Shown: positions 62,701-63,807, counted from the stretch's first letter. The stretch is DNA of 64,000 bases from Delphinapterus leucas (GCF_002288925.2 NW_022098037.1:8451321-8515320), one strand, 5' to 3'. Notes: a model not told the origin generated them from the sequence alone. Program-made: numbers and translations.

Positions 62701-63419
62701 AGTTACAACTAACTTTCTCTAAGAAACACATGACAGACCTGCGGGGAGGTAGACATGTCTTTGAATTAACTACCCATCTATATTTCTTATAGCTGTTTAT
62801 TGCAAAAGCTAGCTCTGATGATGCTCCAACCATTACATGTACCTTCCGTTGCATAATAGTAATTTATAACTAACAATGCTGACTCTTCTCACTTGAGTTT
62901 GCATTTAATCTTGTATATTAGAAGTCTTTGTAAGCAGCCTTAATCTTGTCTCAGACCAAGGCAGAATATCAACCAATAAATAAACAGAAACCAAGCCGCA
63001 TCTCAATGTGGAATGTTGGAAGGATGTTTTCATCTGATTGACTCTGTGATTCTTCCTAACTTGAGCTAGTTCTAAAGAAAAGTTCTTTTTACATAGTACT
63101 ACCATAAGGGATAATTATCTGAATTTTGCCACCTGGTATTCTGGCAGCCAACATTGTGATTTTGCATTTTCTTTCTTATGAAACAGCTCCAAGAAGCCAA
63201 CACCCTCCTTTTCCAGAACATTTCAGTTAGAGAGACAGCAATGTACCACCCACCTACTTGCTTTTAGAGATTGGAAAGCTTTGTTCTAACTGAAAAGCTG
63301 ATATAATCATTATTATTTCATAGGGTGCAGAGATGAAGAGATGTCTCTATACCATTTATTTCATGGGCAAGCGATCCCTGTTCATCGGGTGCCAGCCAAA
63401 GTGTGTGAAAACTGTCATT
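547..63419 (+). CDS. STAB2: Stabilin-2, internal 29 exons (partial gene)
   Basis: Stabilin-2 is a type I membrane scavenger receptor, best known from liver, spleen and lymph-node sinusoidal endothelium. It clears hyaluronan, chondroitin sulfates, heparin and other ligands by endocytosis and binds phosphatidylserine on dying cells (family knowledge). The joined exons are 547-680, 12099-12232, 14115-14197, 15564-15713, 16982-17125, 17534-17590, 17740-17865, 22803-22856, 23141-23221, 25532-25684, 27704-27766, 30380-30466, 31625-31711, 33178-33289, 35766-35946, 37965-38058, 39276-39434, 41470-41565, 43226-43321, 45825-45872, 47362-47498, 47929-48043, 50905-50982, 53041-53139, 53227-53334, 57822-57953, 60658-60786, 62251-62307 and 63324-63419. 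They give 1,030 codons without a stop. Four FAS1 domains, EGF/laminin-EGF modules and about a dozen N-glycosylation sequons are present. STAB1 has the same layout, but it is a much more compact gene (about 30 kb in human), and the residues match my recollection of human STAB2. Start, signal peptide, Link domain, transmembrane segment and tail lie outside the window. Confidence 0.97.
1203..1375 (+). repeat. MIR SINE relic
   Basis: Shows the MIR order: gacctgggtttgagtc, then a diverged core, then cctcagtttccccatgtat and a gttgtgaagatt segment. Confidence 0.7.
1695..1880 (+). repeat. MIR SINE relic
   Basis: Contains ggattcaagccccagttctg and gctgtgatgaggattaaata in the MIR order, diverged in the core. 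Confidence 0.65.
2425..2560 (+). repeat. MIR SINE relic, partial
   Basis: Contains gatcttggacaagtcacgta followed by an accacagttccctcccctga segment, the conserved MIR core and its 3' neighbour. Confidence 0.6.
4000..4219 (-). mobile_element. CHR SINE, short cetacean form
   Basis: Antisense tRNA-Glu-derived SINE: a ~25-nt poly-T head (reverse complement of the tail) followed by the reverse complement of the CHR body, ending ccaccagggaagcccc. A perfect 14-bp target-site duplication, caggattggttttc, flanks it at 3986-3999 and 4220-4233. Confidence 0.95.
4409..4640 (-). mobile_element. MER20 (hAT-Charlie relic)
   Basis: Reverse complement of MER20: ctcaacctcagcactattga near the left end, ccactagatgccagtagcac in the middle and aaaaatgtctccagacactg to the right. 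A G-rich run (4594-4610) interrupts the right end. Confidence 0.85.
4885..5080 (-). repeat. MIR SINE relic
   Basis: Antisense MIR signature: ccattccgtagatgaggaaa followed by gggactcaaagatgttaagt. Confidence 0.65.
5219..5480 (+). mobile_element. CHR SINE, long form
   Basis: Starts GGGCTTCCCTGGTGGCGCAG but continues into the longer CHR body (aactactgaagcccacgc, then gcgaagacccaacgcagcc). It is therefore a different and probably older subfamily than the short copies. The tail is replaced by a tetranucleotide microsatellite. A diverged direct repeat (aaaataatcaattc / aaaatcagttc) may be its target-site duplication. Confidence 0.9.
5481..5536 (+). repeat. (ATAG)n/(ACAG)n microsatellite
   Basis: 56 bp of ATAG units with a central run of ACAG units, forming the tail of the preceding SINE. 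Confidence 0.95.
6470..6595 (+). repeat. Unclassified interspersed repeat, copy A
   Basis: About 125 bp that aligns by eye with 19790-19912 and 46752-46892. Shared blocks are gtag(c/t)ttgaaat, ccatggaaatcagcaaa, cagggct, ggagagc and taccagcacaccactg. I cannot name the family with confidence. The large L1 is inserted at its right end. Confidence 0.6.
6972..7528 (-). pseudogene. L1 ORF2 C-terminal fragment
   Basis: Encodes the Cys-rich C-terminal part of L1 ORF2p: [30 protein letters not shown] and [12 protein letters not shown], ending at a stop at 6972 as in intact L1s. The left part is cut by the 100-N gap. Confidence 0.9.
7348..7526 (+). repeat. Left copy of a 179-bp exact repeat around the gap
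   Basis: Bases 7348-7526 are identical to 7629-7807 (offset 281). The first difference is at 7527 (a versus g at 7808). The two copies flank the 100-N gap and both lie in L1 ORF2. Confidence 0.97.
7529..7628. other. Assembly gap (100 N)
   Basis: Exactly 100 N, the conventional size for a gap of unknown length. It sits inside the L1 between two identical 179-bp segments. Confidence 0.99.
7629..7807 (+). repeat. Right copy of the 179-bp exact repeat
   Basis: Identical to 7348-7526. It begins at the first base after the gap and continues smoothly into the rest of the L1, so this is probably the true locus sequence. Confidence 0.97.
8302..9687 (-). pseudogene. L1 ORF2 reverse-transcriptase fragment
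   Basis: A 461-codon open stretch covering the reverse-transcriptase region. It includes [13 protein letters not shown] near the start, [14 protein letters not shown] in the middle and the catalytic FADD motif (FADDMILYI). It is one piece of a broken ORF2, continued in other frames on both sides, so it is not an independent gene. Confidence 0.92.
10125..10999 (-). pseudogene. L1 ORF2 endonuclease fragment
   Basis: AP-endonuclease-like N-terminal region. It contains QETH (10901-11000 segment), GDFNTPLSP and [11 protein letters not shown], the conserved Glu, Asp/Asn and Asp/His motifs. The first ~25-30 codons, including the early catalytic Asn, are missing because of 5' truncation. A frameshift near 10150-10200 separates it from the next ORF2 segment. 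Confidence 0.88.
11110..11330 (-). repeat. L2 LINE fragment, probable
   Basis: Starts aattaaatacctactatgga followed by ctgtactagatcttggggtt, the antisense pattern of an L2 3' end; diverged beyond that. Confidence 0.5.
11631..11830 (+). mobile_element. CHR SINE, short cetacean form
   Basis: Sense copy from ggcttccctggtggcgcag to poly-A. A perfect 15-bp target-site duplication, aaagaatatacagag, lies at 11616-11630 and 11831-11845. Little diverged, so relatively young. Confidence 0.97.
12099..12232 (+). CDS. STAB2: STAB2 window exon 2: EGF end, FAS1-1 start
   Basis: 134 nt, codons 45-90 (both end codons split). Finishes an EGF-like module ([12 protein letters not shown]), then opens FAS1 domain 1 with [12 protein letters not shown]. 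Acceptor ctctctgtag, donor CTGG|gtacac; the final G starts an Asp codon completed by exon 3. Confidence 0.96.
12233..14114 (+). other. Intron 2
   Basis: Contains one CHR SINE (13441-13728). Segments 12233-13427 and 13742-14114 are unique-looking sequence in which I recognise no repeat or gene. Confidence 0.8.
13441..13728 (-). mobile_element. CHR SINE, long form
   Basis: Antisense: poly-T, then gttgggtcttcgttgctgc, several cagtagttgtggc units and the tRNA-like end tgagccaccagggaagtc. A 13-bp target-site duplication ccaagaatgaggc lies at 13428-13440 and 13729-13741. Confidence 0.95.
14115..14197 (+). CDS. STAB2: STAB2 window exon 3: FAS1-1
   Basis: 83 nt, codons 90-117. Carries the FAS1 H1-like motif [13 protein letters not shown]. 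Acceptor tcaactcctaag, donor AAT|gtaagt; ends in phase 0. Confidence 0.96.
14198..15563 (+). other. Intron 3
   Basis: 1.37 kb with no transposon I recognise. There is a 14-nt A run near 14242-14255. No coding signal apart from the flanking splice sites. Confidence 0.8.
15564..15713 (+). CDS. STAB2: STAB2 window exon 4: FAS1-1
   Basis: 150 nt, codons 118-167, phase 0 at both ends. Central FAS1-1 sequence: [15 protein letters not shown], then an N-N-T-D sequon and [16 protein letters not shown]. Acceptor ttctcag, donor AAG|gtaggt. Confidence 0.96.
16300..16480 (-). repeat. MIR SINE relic
   Basis: Antisense MIR: gagcacttactacgtgcaag, then cacaacagccctgtgaagg and ggccagagccacgattcaaa. Confidence 0.7.
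16507..16560 (+). repeat. Compound (GT)n(GGAT)n(GGAC)n(AGAC)n microsatellite
   Basis: 54 bp: GT repeats, then GGAT, GGAC and AGAC tetranucleotides in succession. Confidence 0.95.
16590..16735 (-). repeat. L2 LINE 3' end fragment
   Basis: Starts with the antisense L2 end, tgcattcattcctttattca then ttcaacaaatatgttttatt. Confidence 0.6.
16736..16935 (-). repeat. MIR SINE relic
   Basis: Antisense MIR: atgttatctcatttgatctt, then aaggtcacacagccaataaa and ggcagaacccaaggattt. Confidence 0.75.
16982..17125 (+). CDS. STAB2: STAB2 window exon 5: FAS1-1 end
   Basis: 144 nt, codons 168-215, phase 0. Encodes [15 protein letters not shown] and the FAS1 H2-type motif [13 protein letters not shown] that closes domain 1. 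Acceptor tggtgttttag, donor GAG|gtgaga. Confidence 0.96.
17126..17533 (+). other. Intron 5
   Basis: 408 bp, no recognisable repeat beyond a short GA run near 17294. Confidence 0.85.
17534..17590 (+). CDS. STAB2: STAB2 window exon 6: FAS1-2 start
   Basis: 57 nt, codons 216-234, phase 0. Encodes [19 protein letters not shown], the first helices of FAS1 domain 2. Acceptor tttttag, donor GAG|gtatgt. Confidence 0.96.
17740..17865 (+). CDS. STAB2: STAB2 window exon 7: FAS1-2
   Basis: 126 nt, codons 235-276, phase 0. Contains the H1-like motif [14 protein letters not shown] followed by [15 protein letters not shown]. The intron before it is only 149 nt. Acceptor caaatgcag, donor GAG|gtattg. Confidence 0.96.
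18688..18840 (+). mobile_element. MER5A (hAT-Charlie relic)
   Basis: Contains ccccaaactttagtatgctt, catggagcttgttaaataag and aatgaggcccagaaatagac in MER5A order; the right part decays. Confidence 0.75.
18867..19108 (-). mobile_element. CHR SINE, short cetacean form
   Basis: Antisense, with a degraded T/G-rich head (18867-18914) then the CHR body ending ccaccagggaagcccc. An 11-bp target-site duplication cacactgtttt lies at 18856-18866 and 19109-19119. Confidence 0.95.
19790..19912 (+). repeat. Unclassified interspersed repeat, copy B
   Basis: Matches copies A and C: ggtagcttgaaatcagcc, caccatggaaattggccaa, aatcagggctt and taccagcacaccattg. Confidence 0.6.
20850..21000 (-). repeat. MIR SINE relic, partial
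   Basis: Antisense MIR pieces: gctcaaggtcacacagaagc and gaaccacaattaaactcagg. Confidence 0.55.
21020..21125 (-). repeat. L2 LINE 3' end fragment
   Basis: Antisense L2 pattern: gtcgtgtgccctgtactatg then ggctggggacacagttacag. Confidence 0.55.
22200..22385 (+). repeat. MIR SINE relic
   Basis: Contains gctttgtgaccttggacatg and cacctcacagggctgttggg, then ggcttaaatgagatgtgcat. Confidence 0.7.
22411..22621 (+). mobile_element. CHR SINE, short cetacean form
   Basis: Sense copy beginning gggcttccctgatggcgcag and ending in a long A run. Its tail ends about 180 bp before exon 8. I could not see a clean target-site duplication. Confidence 0.93.
22803..22856 (+). CDS. STAB2: STAB2 window exon 8: FAS1-2
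   Basis: 54 nt, codons 277-294, phase 0. Encodes [18 protein letters not shown], the central FAS1 YH-type motif region. Acceptor ccattgcag. Donor CAG|gtcggc departs from the usual GTRAGT at +3 and +4. Confidence 0.95.
23141..23221 (+). CDS. STAB2: STAB2 window exon 9: FAS1-2
   Basis: 81 nt, codons 295-321, phase 0. Encodes [18 protein letters not shown] and an N-T-T sequon near its end. Acceptor gttcttgcag, donor AAC|gtaggt. Confidence 0.96.
23335..23880 (-). repeat. L2 LINE, antisense
   Basis: Begins with the antisense L2 3' end (ttcattcatttgttatgtc), and the internal L2 stretch tgcaaaggccctgaggtggg is clear. The right boundary is uncertain. Confidence 0.6.
23898..24040 (-). mobile_element. 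Short CHR-related SINE
   Basis: Antisense tRNA-like element: poly-T, then gcttgtggcatctcagttcc and ccactggactaccagggaat. A 16-bp target-site duplication with one mismatch, tcagcaagtt(c/t)ctgtt, lies at 23882-23897 and 24041-24056. Confidence 0.88.
24041..25060 (-). repeat. L2 LINE, antisense
   Basis: About 1 kb of diverged L2: agacaccattctaggccctc, gagcaaagacctgatggaaa, aagagcattccagagacagg and ttttgagcagtggaatgaca appear in order. Interrupted by an L1 fragment at 24697-24836. Confidence 0.75.
24697..24836 (+). mobile_element. L1 3' fragment, 140 bp
   Basis: Severely 5'-truncated sense L1 end (gaagtattgtacaacacggg, ccaatattttctaataactg, A-rich tail) inside the L2. A perfect 16-bp target-site duplication, aagaatgatggtgact, lies at 24681-24696 and 24837-24852. 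Confidence 0.9.
25532..25684 (+). CDS. STAB2: STAB2 window exon 10: FAS1-2 end
   Basis: 153 nt, codons 322-372, phase 0. Encodes [19 protein letters not shown] and the FAS1 closing motif [20 protein letters not shown], then [10 protein letters not shown] leading into the Cys-rich block. Acceptor cttccttccag, donor CTG|gtaaga. Confidence 0.96.
25913..26050 (+). repeat. Interspersed repeat, partial (family not named)
   Basis: Contains agagctgccataacaagtta, gtggcttaaagcaacaagaa and agttctggaagctagaagtc. The same family recurs at 41178-41310 and, nearly complete, at 49853-50245. Confidence 0.7.
26467..26674 (+). mobile_element. CHR SINE, short cetacean form
   Basis: Sense copy with poly-A. A short target-site duplication acaaatg lies at 26460-26466 and 26675-26681. 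Low divergence. Confidence 0.95.
27704..27766 (+). CDS. STAB2: STAB2 window exon 11: Cys-rich linker
   Basis: 63 nt, codons 373-393, phase 0. Encodes [20 protein letters not shown], a short Cys-rich stretch after FAS1-2. Acceptor tccttccag, donor ACA|gtgagt. Confidence 0.96.
27915..28120 (+). repeat. MIR SINE relic with trinucleotide run
   Basis: A MIR-like body (gtgtttgagtccttgctcat, attttcttatccgcaaatgg) whose core is expanded by TAA, AAC and AGC units at about 28014-28056. Ends near agccactcagtaaatgttcc. Confidence 0.65.
29100..29285 (-). repeat. MIR SINE relic
   Basis: Antisense MIR: ctgtgtgccagacattgttc, then ctcccacaaggtcacacagc. Confidence 0.65.
29690..29870 (+). repeat. MIR SINE relic
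   Basis: Contains gggcctcagtttccttacct and gtaggttctcaataaatggt. Confidence 0.75.
30380..30466 (+). CDS. STAB2: STAB2 window exon 12: Cys-rich
   Basis: 87 nt, codons 394-422, phase 0. Encodes [18 protein letters not shown] followed by an N-A-T sequon. Acceptor cttccag, donor AAG|gtgagg. Confidence 0.96.
30697..30991 (-). mobile_element. CHR SINE, damaged by an assembly gap
   Basis: The right part (30927-30991) is a normal antisense CHR end, ccctgcatcggcaggcggac to ccaccagggaagcccc. The left part should be poly-T followed by the CHR body. Instead it is a ~31-nt T run, a C run, another T run and ~90 nt that do not match CHR, up to the gap at 30827. Confidence 0.8.
30827..30926. other. Assembly gap (100 N)
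   Basis: Exactly 100 N, placed inside a SINE next to long homopolymers, a typical failure point in assembly. Confidence 0.99.
31625..31711 (+). CDS. STAB2: STAB2 window exon 13: laminin-EGF-like
   Basis: 87 nt, codons 423-451, phase 0. Encodes [19 protein letters not shown] and PCSGNGQ, the signature stabilin laminin-EGF-like start. Acceptor gtttctcag, donor CAG|gtgata. Confidence 0.96.
31712..33177 (+). other. Intron 13
   Basis: Contains one long-form CHR SINE (32120-32433). The remainder has no recognisable element; a C-rich run sits at about 32941-32953. Confidence 0.8.
32120..32433 (-). mobile_element. CHR SINE, long form
   Basis: Antisense: poly-T, tcgggtcttagttgcaacac, repeated cagtagttgtggc-type units and the end cccccagggaagtcc. 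A 15-bp target-site duplication with one mismatch (tgaatgcttt(c/t)ttta) lies at 32105-32119 and 32434-32448. Confidence 0.93.
33178..33289 (+). CDS. STAB2: STAB2 window exon 14: EGF-like
   Basis: 112 nt, codons 452-488 plus one base. Encodes [17 protein letters not shown] with an N-G-T sequon, then [13 protein letters not shown]. Acceptor gtttgcag, donor AAAA|gtaagt; ends in phase 1. Confidence 0.96.
33440..33575 (+). mobile_element. MER5A relic, partial
   Basis: Contains gaggatttgcatctctgaca, aagttccctgagatg and gaccacactttgaaaaccag, the 3' half of MER5A. Confidence 0.75.
33640..33850 (+). repeat. MIR SINE relic
   Basis: Well preserved: tgtgaccttgggttagttac, ctcaatttcctcatctataa, ggggataataatagtaacta. 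Confidence 0.85.
34110..34345 (+). repeat. MIR SINE relic
   Basis: Contains gctgtggagtcaaaccaacc, cttactggctctacgacctt and agcaaataatcaataaatga. Confidence 0.75.
35110..35345 (+). repeat. MIR SINE relic
   Basis: Contains gggcctcagtttcctcatct and aaaatggggatggtaaaagt. Confidence 0.8.
35766..35946 (+). CDS. STAB2: STAB2 window exon 15: EGF-like pair
   Basis: 181 nt, the largest exon here, codons 489-549 (both end codons split). Encodes [18 protein letters not shown], then [11 protein letters not shown] and [15 protein letters not shown] with an N-G-T sequon. Acceptor cttccag, donor GCAAG|gtaggc. Confidence 0.96.
36080..36320 (+). repeat. MIR SINE relic
   Basis: Contains accagctgtgtgaccttggg, cagttacttaacctatctga and gagcctcacttttgtcatca. 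Confidence 0.85.
36841..36988 (+). mobile_element. Short CHR-related SINE
   Basis: Sense copy: gggaattccctggcggtcca, a tRNA-like body, then an A-rich tail with (AAAT) units. Flanked by a diverged direct repeat, aaaacctcctaa and aaaacctctaat. Confidence 0.85.
37630..37800 (-). repeat. MIR SINE relic
   Basis: Antisense MIR: cccattttccaggtgaggaa, then ctcgctcagggtcacacaac. Confidence 0.75.
37965..38058 (+). CDS. STAB2: STAB2 window exon 16: EGF-like
   Basis: 94 nt, codons 549-580. Encodes [14 protein letters not shown] and [14 protein letters not shown]. Acceptor cttctttgcag, donor AAT|gtgagt; ends in phase 0. Confidence 0.96.
38330..38500 (-). repeat. MIR SINE relic
   Basis: Antisense MIR: ccccattttactgatcagga then aactgaggctcagagacttt. 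Confidence 0.8.
38850..39060 (+). repeat. MIR SINE relic
   Basis: Well preserved: agctgtgtgatcttgggcaa, gagcctcagtttccttatct, gctcaataaatggcagtgac. Confidence 0.85.
39276..39434 (+). CDS. STAB2: STAB2 window exon 17: EGF-like
   Basis: 159 nt, codons 581-633, phase 0. Encodes [18 protein letters not shown], the [11 protein letters not shown] segment and an N-A-T sequon in [13 protein letters not shown]. Acceptor ttcctcctgtag, donor CAG|gtaggt. Confidence 0.96.
39600..40731 (-). mobile_element. Older L1 3' fragment, antisense
   Basis: 5'-truncated L1 with its 3' end at the left. It carries ORF2 C-terminal remains ([19 protein letters not shown]) and gtctttgtctcactgtggttttg-type sequence. More diverged than the 6602-11000 copy. 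Interrupted by a SINE at 40458-40675. Confidence 0.85.
40458..40675 (-). mobile_element. CHR SINE nested in L1
   Basis: Antisense short-form CHR. A perfect 12-bp target-site duplication, agaagcttttta, lies at 40446-40457 and 40676-40687. L1 sequence resumes on both sides. Confidence 0.96.
41178..41310 (+). repeat. Interspersed repeat, partial (family not named)
   Basis: Contains cagtttgctaaggctgctgt, then aggctagaggtccaggatca; same family as 49853-50245. Confidence 0.7.
41470..41565 (+). CDS. STAB2: STAB2 window exon 18: EGF-like
   Basis: 96 nt, codons 634-665, phase 0. Encodes [18 protein letters not shown] and [12 protein letters not shown]. Acceptor gaattacag, donor CTG|gtgagt. Confidence 0.96.
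41700..41920 (+). repeat. Palindromic repeat, copy 1
   Basis: Body has near-inverted ends, gttgccagataag at the left and tttgctacatctggcaattc at the right, as in a small non-autonomous DNA transposon. Upstream 50 bp also match copy 2. Confidence 0.65.
42783..43020 (+). repeat. Palindromic repeat, copy 2
   Basis: Ends ggttgccagataaaat and tttctgcttgctaaatcttggcag are near-inverted. Internal halves are also inverted (cagttaaaattgaatttcag against ctgagattcacattaactg). Confidence 0.65.
43226..43321 (+). CDS. STAB2: STAB2 window exon 19: EGF-like
   Basis: 96 nt, codons 666-697, phase 0. Encodes [19 protein letters not shown] and [13 protein letters not shown], closing the EGF block before FAS1-3. 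Acceptor gtatcag, donor GTG|gtaagt. Confidence 0.96.
43714..43771 (+). repeat. G9 run plus 50-bp alternating (GT)n(CA)n(CG) tract
   Basis: Nine G (43714-43722) lead into perfect alternating purine-pyrimidine sequence from 43722 to 43771: GT repeats, then CA repeats, then CG-rich units. 43730-43751 is a perfect palindrome. Confidence 0.95.
43775..43950 (-). repeat. MIR SINE relic
   Basis: Antisense MIR: tgtaccaggcatcttactaa, ccatttcatagatgaggaaa, ctgagagcctaagcacactt. Confidence 0.75.
44800..45025 (-). repeat. MIR SINE relic
   Basis: Very clear antisense MIR: gaggttaagtgacttgccca, agatcccacagctggtaaat, gacccaggaattgaacccag. Confidence 0.88.
45240..45470 (-). repeat. MIR SINE relic
   Basis: Antisense MIR: cctctattctaagcacttta, catccctgttttatagctgg, aaggaacttgcctaaggaac. 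Confidence 0.75.
45825..45872 (+). CDS. STAB2: STAB2 window exon 20: FAS1-3 start
   Basis: 48 nt, the smallest exon here, codons 698-713, phase 0. Encodes [16 protein letters not shown], the first helix of FAS1-3. The pyrimidine tract lies 14 nt back from an acceptor reading acgaaatgaataag. Donor AAT|gtgagt. Confidence 0.94.
45987..46175 (+). mobile_element. MER5A-like relic
   Basis: Contains acagtggttctcagctttga at the start and gacctgggcatcagtgtatt then tttcccaggtgattctaaca; the middle is diverged. Confidence 0.65.
46752..46892 (+). repeat. Unclassified interspersed repeat, copy C
   Basis: Shares ggtagcttggaatcagct, cacagaaatcagcaaacac and ctggagagccggttgtg with copies A and B. A (GTTT)n run interrupts it. 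Confidence 0.6.
47362..47498 (+). CDS. STAB2: STAB2 window exon 21: FAS1-3
   Basis: 137 nt, codons 714-758 plus two bases. Contains the H1-like motif [14 protein letters not shown] with an N-L-T sequon; a second sequon, N-A-S, starts at the first codon. Acceptor ctgcgattcag, donor ATAAA|gtaggt; ends in phase 2. Confidence 0.96.
47499..47928 (+). other. Intron 21
   Basis: 430 bp, over half of it an antisense MIR (47650-47880). Confidence 0.85.
47650..47880 (-). repeat. MIR SINE relic
   Basis: Antisense MIR: ctaactgctttatgtacaac, cccattttatagatgcggaa, tgaacctggtagtctggctc. Confidence 0.82.
47929..48043 (+). CDS. STAB2: STAB2 window exon 22: FAS1-3
   Basis: 115 nt, codons 759-797. Encodes [20 protein letters not shown] and [17 protein letters not shown], the conserved YH-centred part of FAS1-3. 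Acceptor gttgtag, donor GGG|gtaaga. Confidence 0.96.
48213..48277 (+). repeat. (AC)14(TC)18 compound microsatellite
   Basis: 28 bp of AC repeats joined directly to 37 bp of TC repeats. Confidence 0.97.
48519..48866 (+). mobile_element. CHR SINE, long form
   Basis: Sense copy, ~350 bp: acttccctggtgatccagtg, several accacaactacagagcc-type units and the end gcaacgaagacccgatgcag. A 15-bp target-site duplication with one mismatch, aacagata(t/c)ttattg, lies at 48504-48518 and 48867-48881. Confidence 0.95.
48882..48975 (-). repeat. L2 LINE 3' end fragment
   Basis: aacacctcctatgctccagg then ggagacaggacagtacacag, the antisense L2 end into which the SINE inserted. Confidence 0.65.
49734..49819 (+). 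repeat. 43-bp tandem duplication
   Basis: Two 43-bp units, 49734-49776 and 49777-49819, both starting gtggctgcgtgag, with three differences. Confidence 0.93.
49853..50245 (+). repeat. Interspersed repeat, nearly complete (family not named)
   Basis: About 390 bp: tattagtttgctaggcctac at the start, agttctggaggctcgaaatc, aaggacaccggtcatgttgg, gaccctgtctccaaataggg and acacaattcaacccacaaca at the end. Related partial copies are at 25913 and 41178. Confidence 0.75.
50305..50628 (-). mobile_element. CHR SINE, long form
   Basis: Antisense: poly-T then tgcagcacacgggctttctc and gtgccaccagggaagtcc. A target-site duplication ccagcactttttt lies at 50292-50304 and 50629-50641; its T-rich end merges with the poly-T head, so the left boundary is approximate. 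Confidence 0.95.
50722..50748 (+). repeat. (TG)n microsatellite
   Basis: 27 bp of uninterrupted TG repeats. Confidence 0.97.
50905..50982 (+). CDS. STAB2: STAB2 window exon 23: FAS1-3 end
   Basis: 78 nt, codons 798-823, phase 0. Starts with an N-I-T sequon ([15 protein letters not shown]) and ends with the H2-type motif [11 protein letters not shown] Cys codon sits at 50926-50928. Acceptor catttacag, donor AAG|gtacaa. Confidence 0.96.
52090..52275 (+). repeat. MIR SINE relic
   Basis: Contains aactgtgtaaccctgggcaa, gttacataacctctctgagc and ccccatttttcttccctgtg. Confidence 0.82.
52490..52685 (-). repeat. MIR SINE relic
   Basis: Antisense MIR: ccaggcattgtgccaagtgc, attatctcatttgattttta, taacaaccctaagaaagtat. 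Confidence 0.75.
53041..53139 (+). CDS. STAB2: STAB2 window exon 24: FAS1-4 start
   Basis: 99 nt, codons 824-856, phase 0. Encodes [19 protein letters not shown] then [12 protein letters not shown], linking FAS1-3 to FAS1-4. Acceptor cctttcccag. Donor is ATT|gcaagt, a GC rather than GT 5' splice site. Confidence 0.93.
53140..53226 (+). other. Intron 24: short GC-AG intron
   Basis: 87 nt, starting gcaagt and ending catcacag. Using the GC donor keeps the frame: exon 24 ends ...GYII and exon 25 starts [12 protein letters not shown]. The nearest GT, at 53144, would add 4 nt and create a stop within three codons. Confidence 0.9.
53227..53334 (+). CDS. STAB2: STAB2 window exon 25: FAS1-4
   Basis: 108 nt, codons 857-892, phase 0. 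Contains the FAS1 H1-like motif [17 protein letters not shown] and REKKVTTL. Acceptor catcacag, donor CTG|gtagta. Confidence 0.96.
54232..54257 (+). repeat. (CA)n microsatellite
   Basis: Interrupted CA repeat, acacaaacacac then an uninterrupted run. Confidence 0.9.
54325..54415 (-). mobile_element. L1 3' fragment, 91 bp
   Basis: Antisense L1 3' end (poly-T, then aacatctttattggagtata) truncated after about 90 bp. A perfect 10-bp target-site duplication, acccattctt, lies at 54315-54324 and 54416-54425. Confidence 0.92.
54789..55898 (-). mobile_element. L1 3' fragment, 1.1 kb
   Basis: Antisense L1 with the same 3' end as 54325 and 6602, truncated in the ORF2 C-terminal region. A 7-bp target-site duplication agccttt lies at 54782-54788 and 55899-55905. 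Confidence 0.92.
55225..55670 (-). pseudogene. L1 ORF2 C-terminal fragment
   Basis: Two overlapping open pieces carry [18 protein letters not shown] and [12 protein letters not shown]; frameshifts separate them. Decayed ORF2 remains of the 54789-55898 L1. Confidence 0.85.
56121..56247 (+). mobile_element. L1 3' fragment, 127 bp
   Basis: L1-3'-UTR-like sequence (tttgggattgatatgtacac, cactgctatatttaaaataa) ending in A13. A perfect 16-bp target-site duplication, aatcaaggtccatcag, lies at 56105-56120 and 56248-56263. Confidence 0.88.
57822..57953 (+). CDS. STAB2: STAB2 window exon 26: FAS1-4
   Basis: 132 nt, codons 893-936, phase 0. Encodes [19 protein letters not shown] and [16 protein letters not shown], with the FAS1 central YH motif. 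Acceptor gtgttgtccag, donor CAG|gtgcga. Confidence 0.96.
57954..60657 (+). other. Intron 26
   Basis: 2.7 kb. From about 58370 to 60100 it is AT-rich and carries no transposon I recognise, apart from a (CA)n run at 59708-59732. A MIR lies at 60360-60540. Confidence 0.78.
60360..60540 (-). repeat. MIR SINE relic
   Basis: Antisense MIR: caactagcccaaggtcacac, agctggaaggtgtcaggtgc. Confidence 0.75.
60658..60786 (+). CDS. STAB2: STAB2 window exon 27: FAS1-4 end
   Basis: 129 nt, codons 937-979, phase 0. Encodes [18 protein letters not shown] and the H2-type motif [15 protein letters not shown], with N-Y-T and N-D-T sequons. Acceptor gttcacag, donor CGA|gtaagt. Confidence 0.96.
60902..61120 (+). 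mobile_element. CHR SINE, short cetacean form
   Basis: Sense copy with an A-rich tail. A 10-bp target-site duplication acactgcatg lies at 60892-60901 and 61121-61130. It starts about 115 bp after exon 27. Confidence 0.96.
61131..61225 (-). repeat. L2 LINE 3' end fragment
   Basis: Contains aataagacatgacccctgcc and tcattgggctcacagtctag, an antisense L2 pattern. Confidence 0.6.
61490..61735 (-). repeat. MIR SINE relic
   Basis: Clear antisense MIR: gtgccaggcactgctctaaa, cccatttttcagatggggaa, ggcgttcaaatccaggcagt. Confidence 0.88.
62251..62307 (+). CDS. STAB2: STAB2 window exon 28: Cys-rich
   Basis: 57 nt, codons 980-998, phase 0. Encodes [19 protein letters not shown], the Cys-rich linker after FAS1-4. 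Acceptor gttttactaag, donor CTA|gtaagt. Confidence 0.95.
62308..63323 (+). other. Intron 28
   Basis: 1.0 kb with no transposon or gene that I recognise. Confidence 0.8.
63324..63419 (+). CDS. STAB2: STAB2 window exon 29: Cys-rich
   Basis: 96 nt, codons 999-1030, phase 0. Encodes [20 protein letters not shown] and PKCVKTVI. It parallels exon 12, whose block also precedes a laminin-EGF-like module. Acceptor atttcatag, donor ATT|gtgagt. The next exon is beyond the window. Confidence 0.95.
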
Positions 63420-63518
63420 GTGAGTATAATGATTTAATAAGCCTTCTAACTATTGCAGCAGCATTGAGAAATGTAATCATGTGTTATACTTTTCAAAGTG
63501 CCTTTCCATGTATTCTTT

Positions 63519-63807
63519 TTTTTTTTTTTTTGGCCGCTCGTTGCTGCACACAGGCTTTCTCTAGTTACAGCGAGCGGGGGCTACTCTTCGTTGCAGTGTG
63601 CAGGTTCTCATTGCGGTGGCTTCTCTTGTTGCGGAGCACGGGCTCTAGGCATGCAGGCTTCAGTAATTGTGGCACACGGGCTCAGTAGTTGTGACGCACG
63701 GGCTTAGTTGCTCCACGGCATGTGGGATCTTCCCAGACCAGGGATCAAACCTATGTCACCTGCATTGGCAGGTGGATTCTTAACCACTGTGCCACCAGGG
63801 AAGTCCC
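63519..63807 (-). mobile_element. CHR SINE, long form
   Basis: Antisense: poly-T, tcgttgctgcacacaggctt, cagtagttgtgacgc and gtgccaccagggaagtcc. A direct repeat cctttccatgtattctttt / cctttgcatgtattctttc flanks it (63501 and 63808). It begins 100 bp after exon 29. Confidence 0.95.

Noticed and set aside
547..63419. STAB1 as the gene
   Set aside because: STAB1 is far more compact, with introns that are mostly short; here the introns reach 11 kb and the residues match recalled human STAB2 exon by exon.
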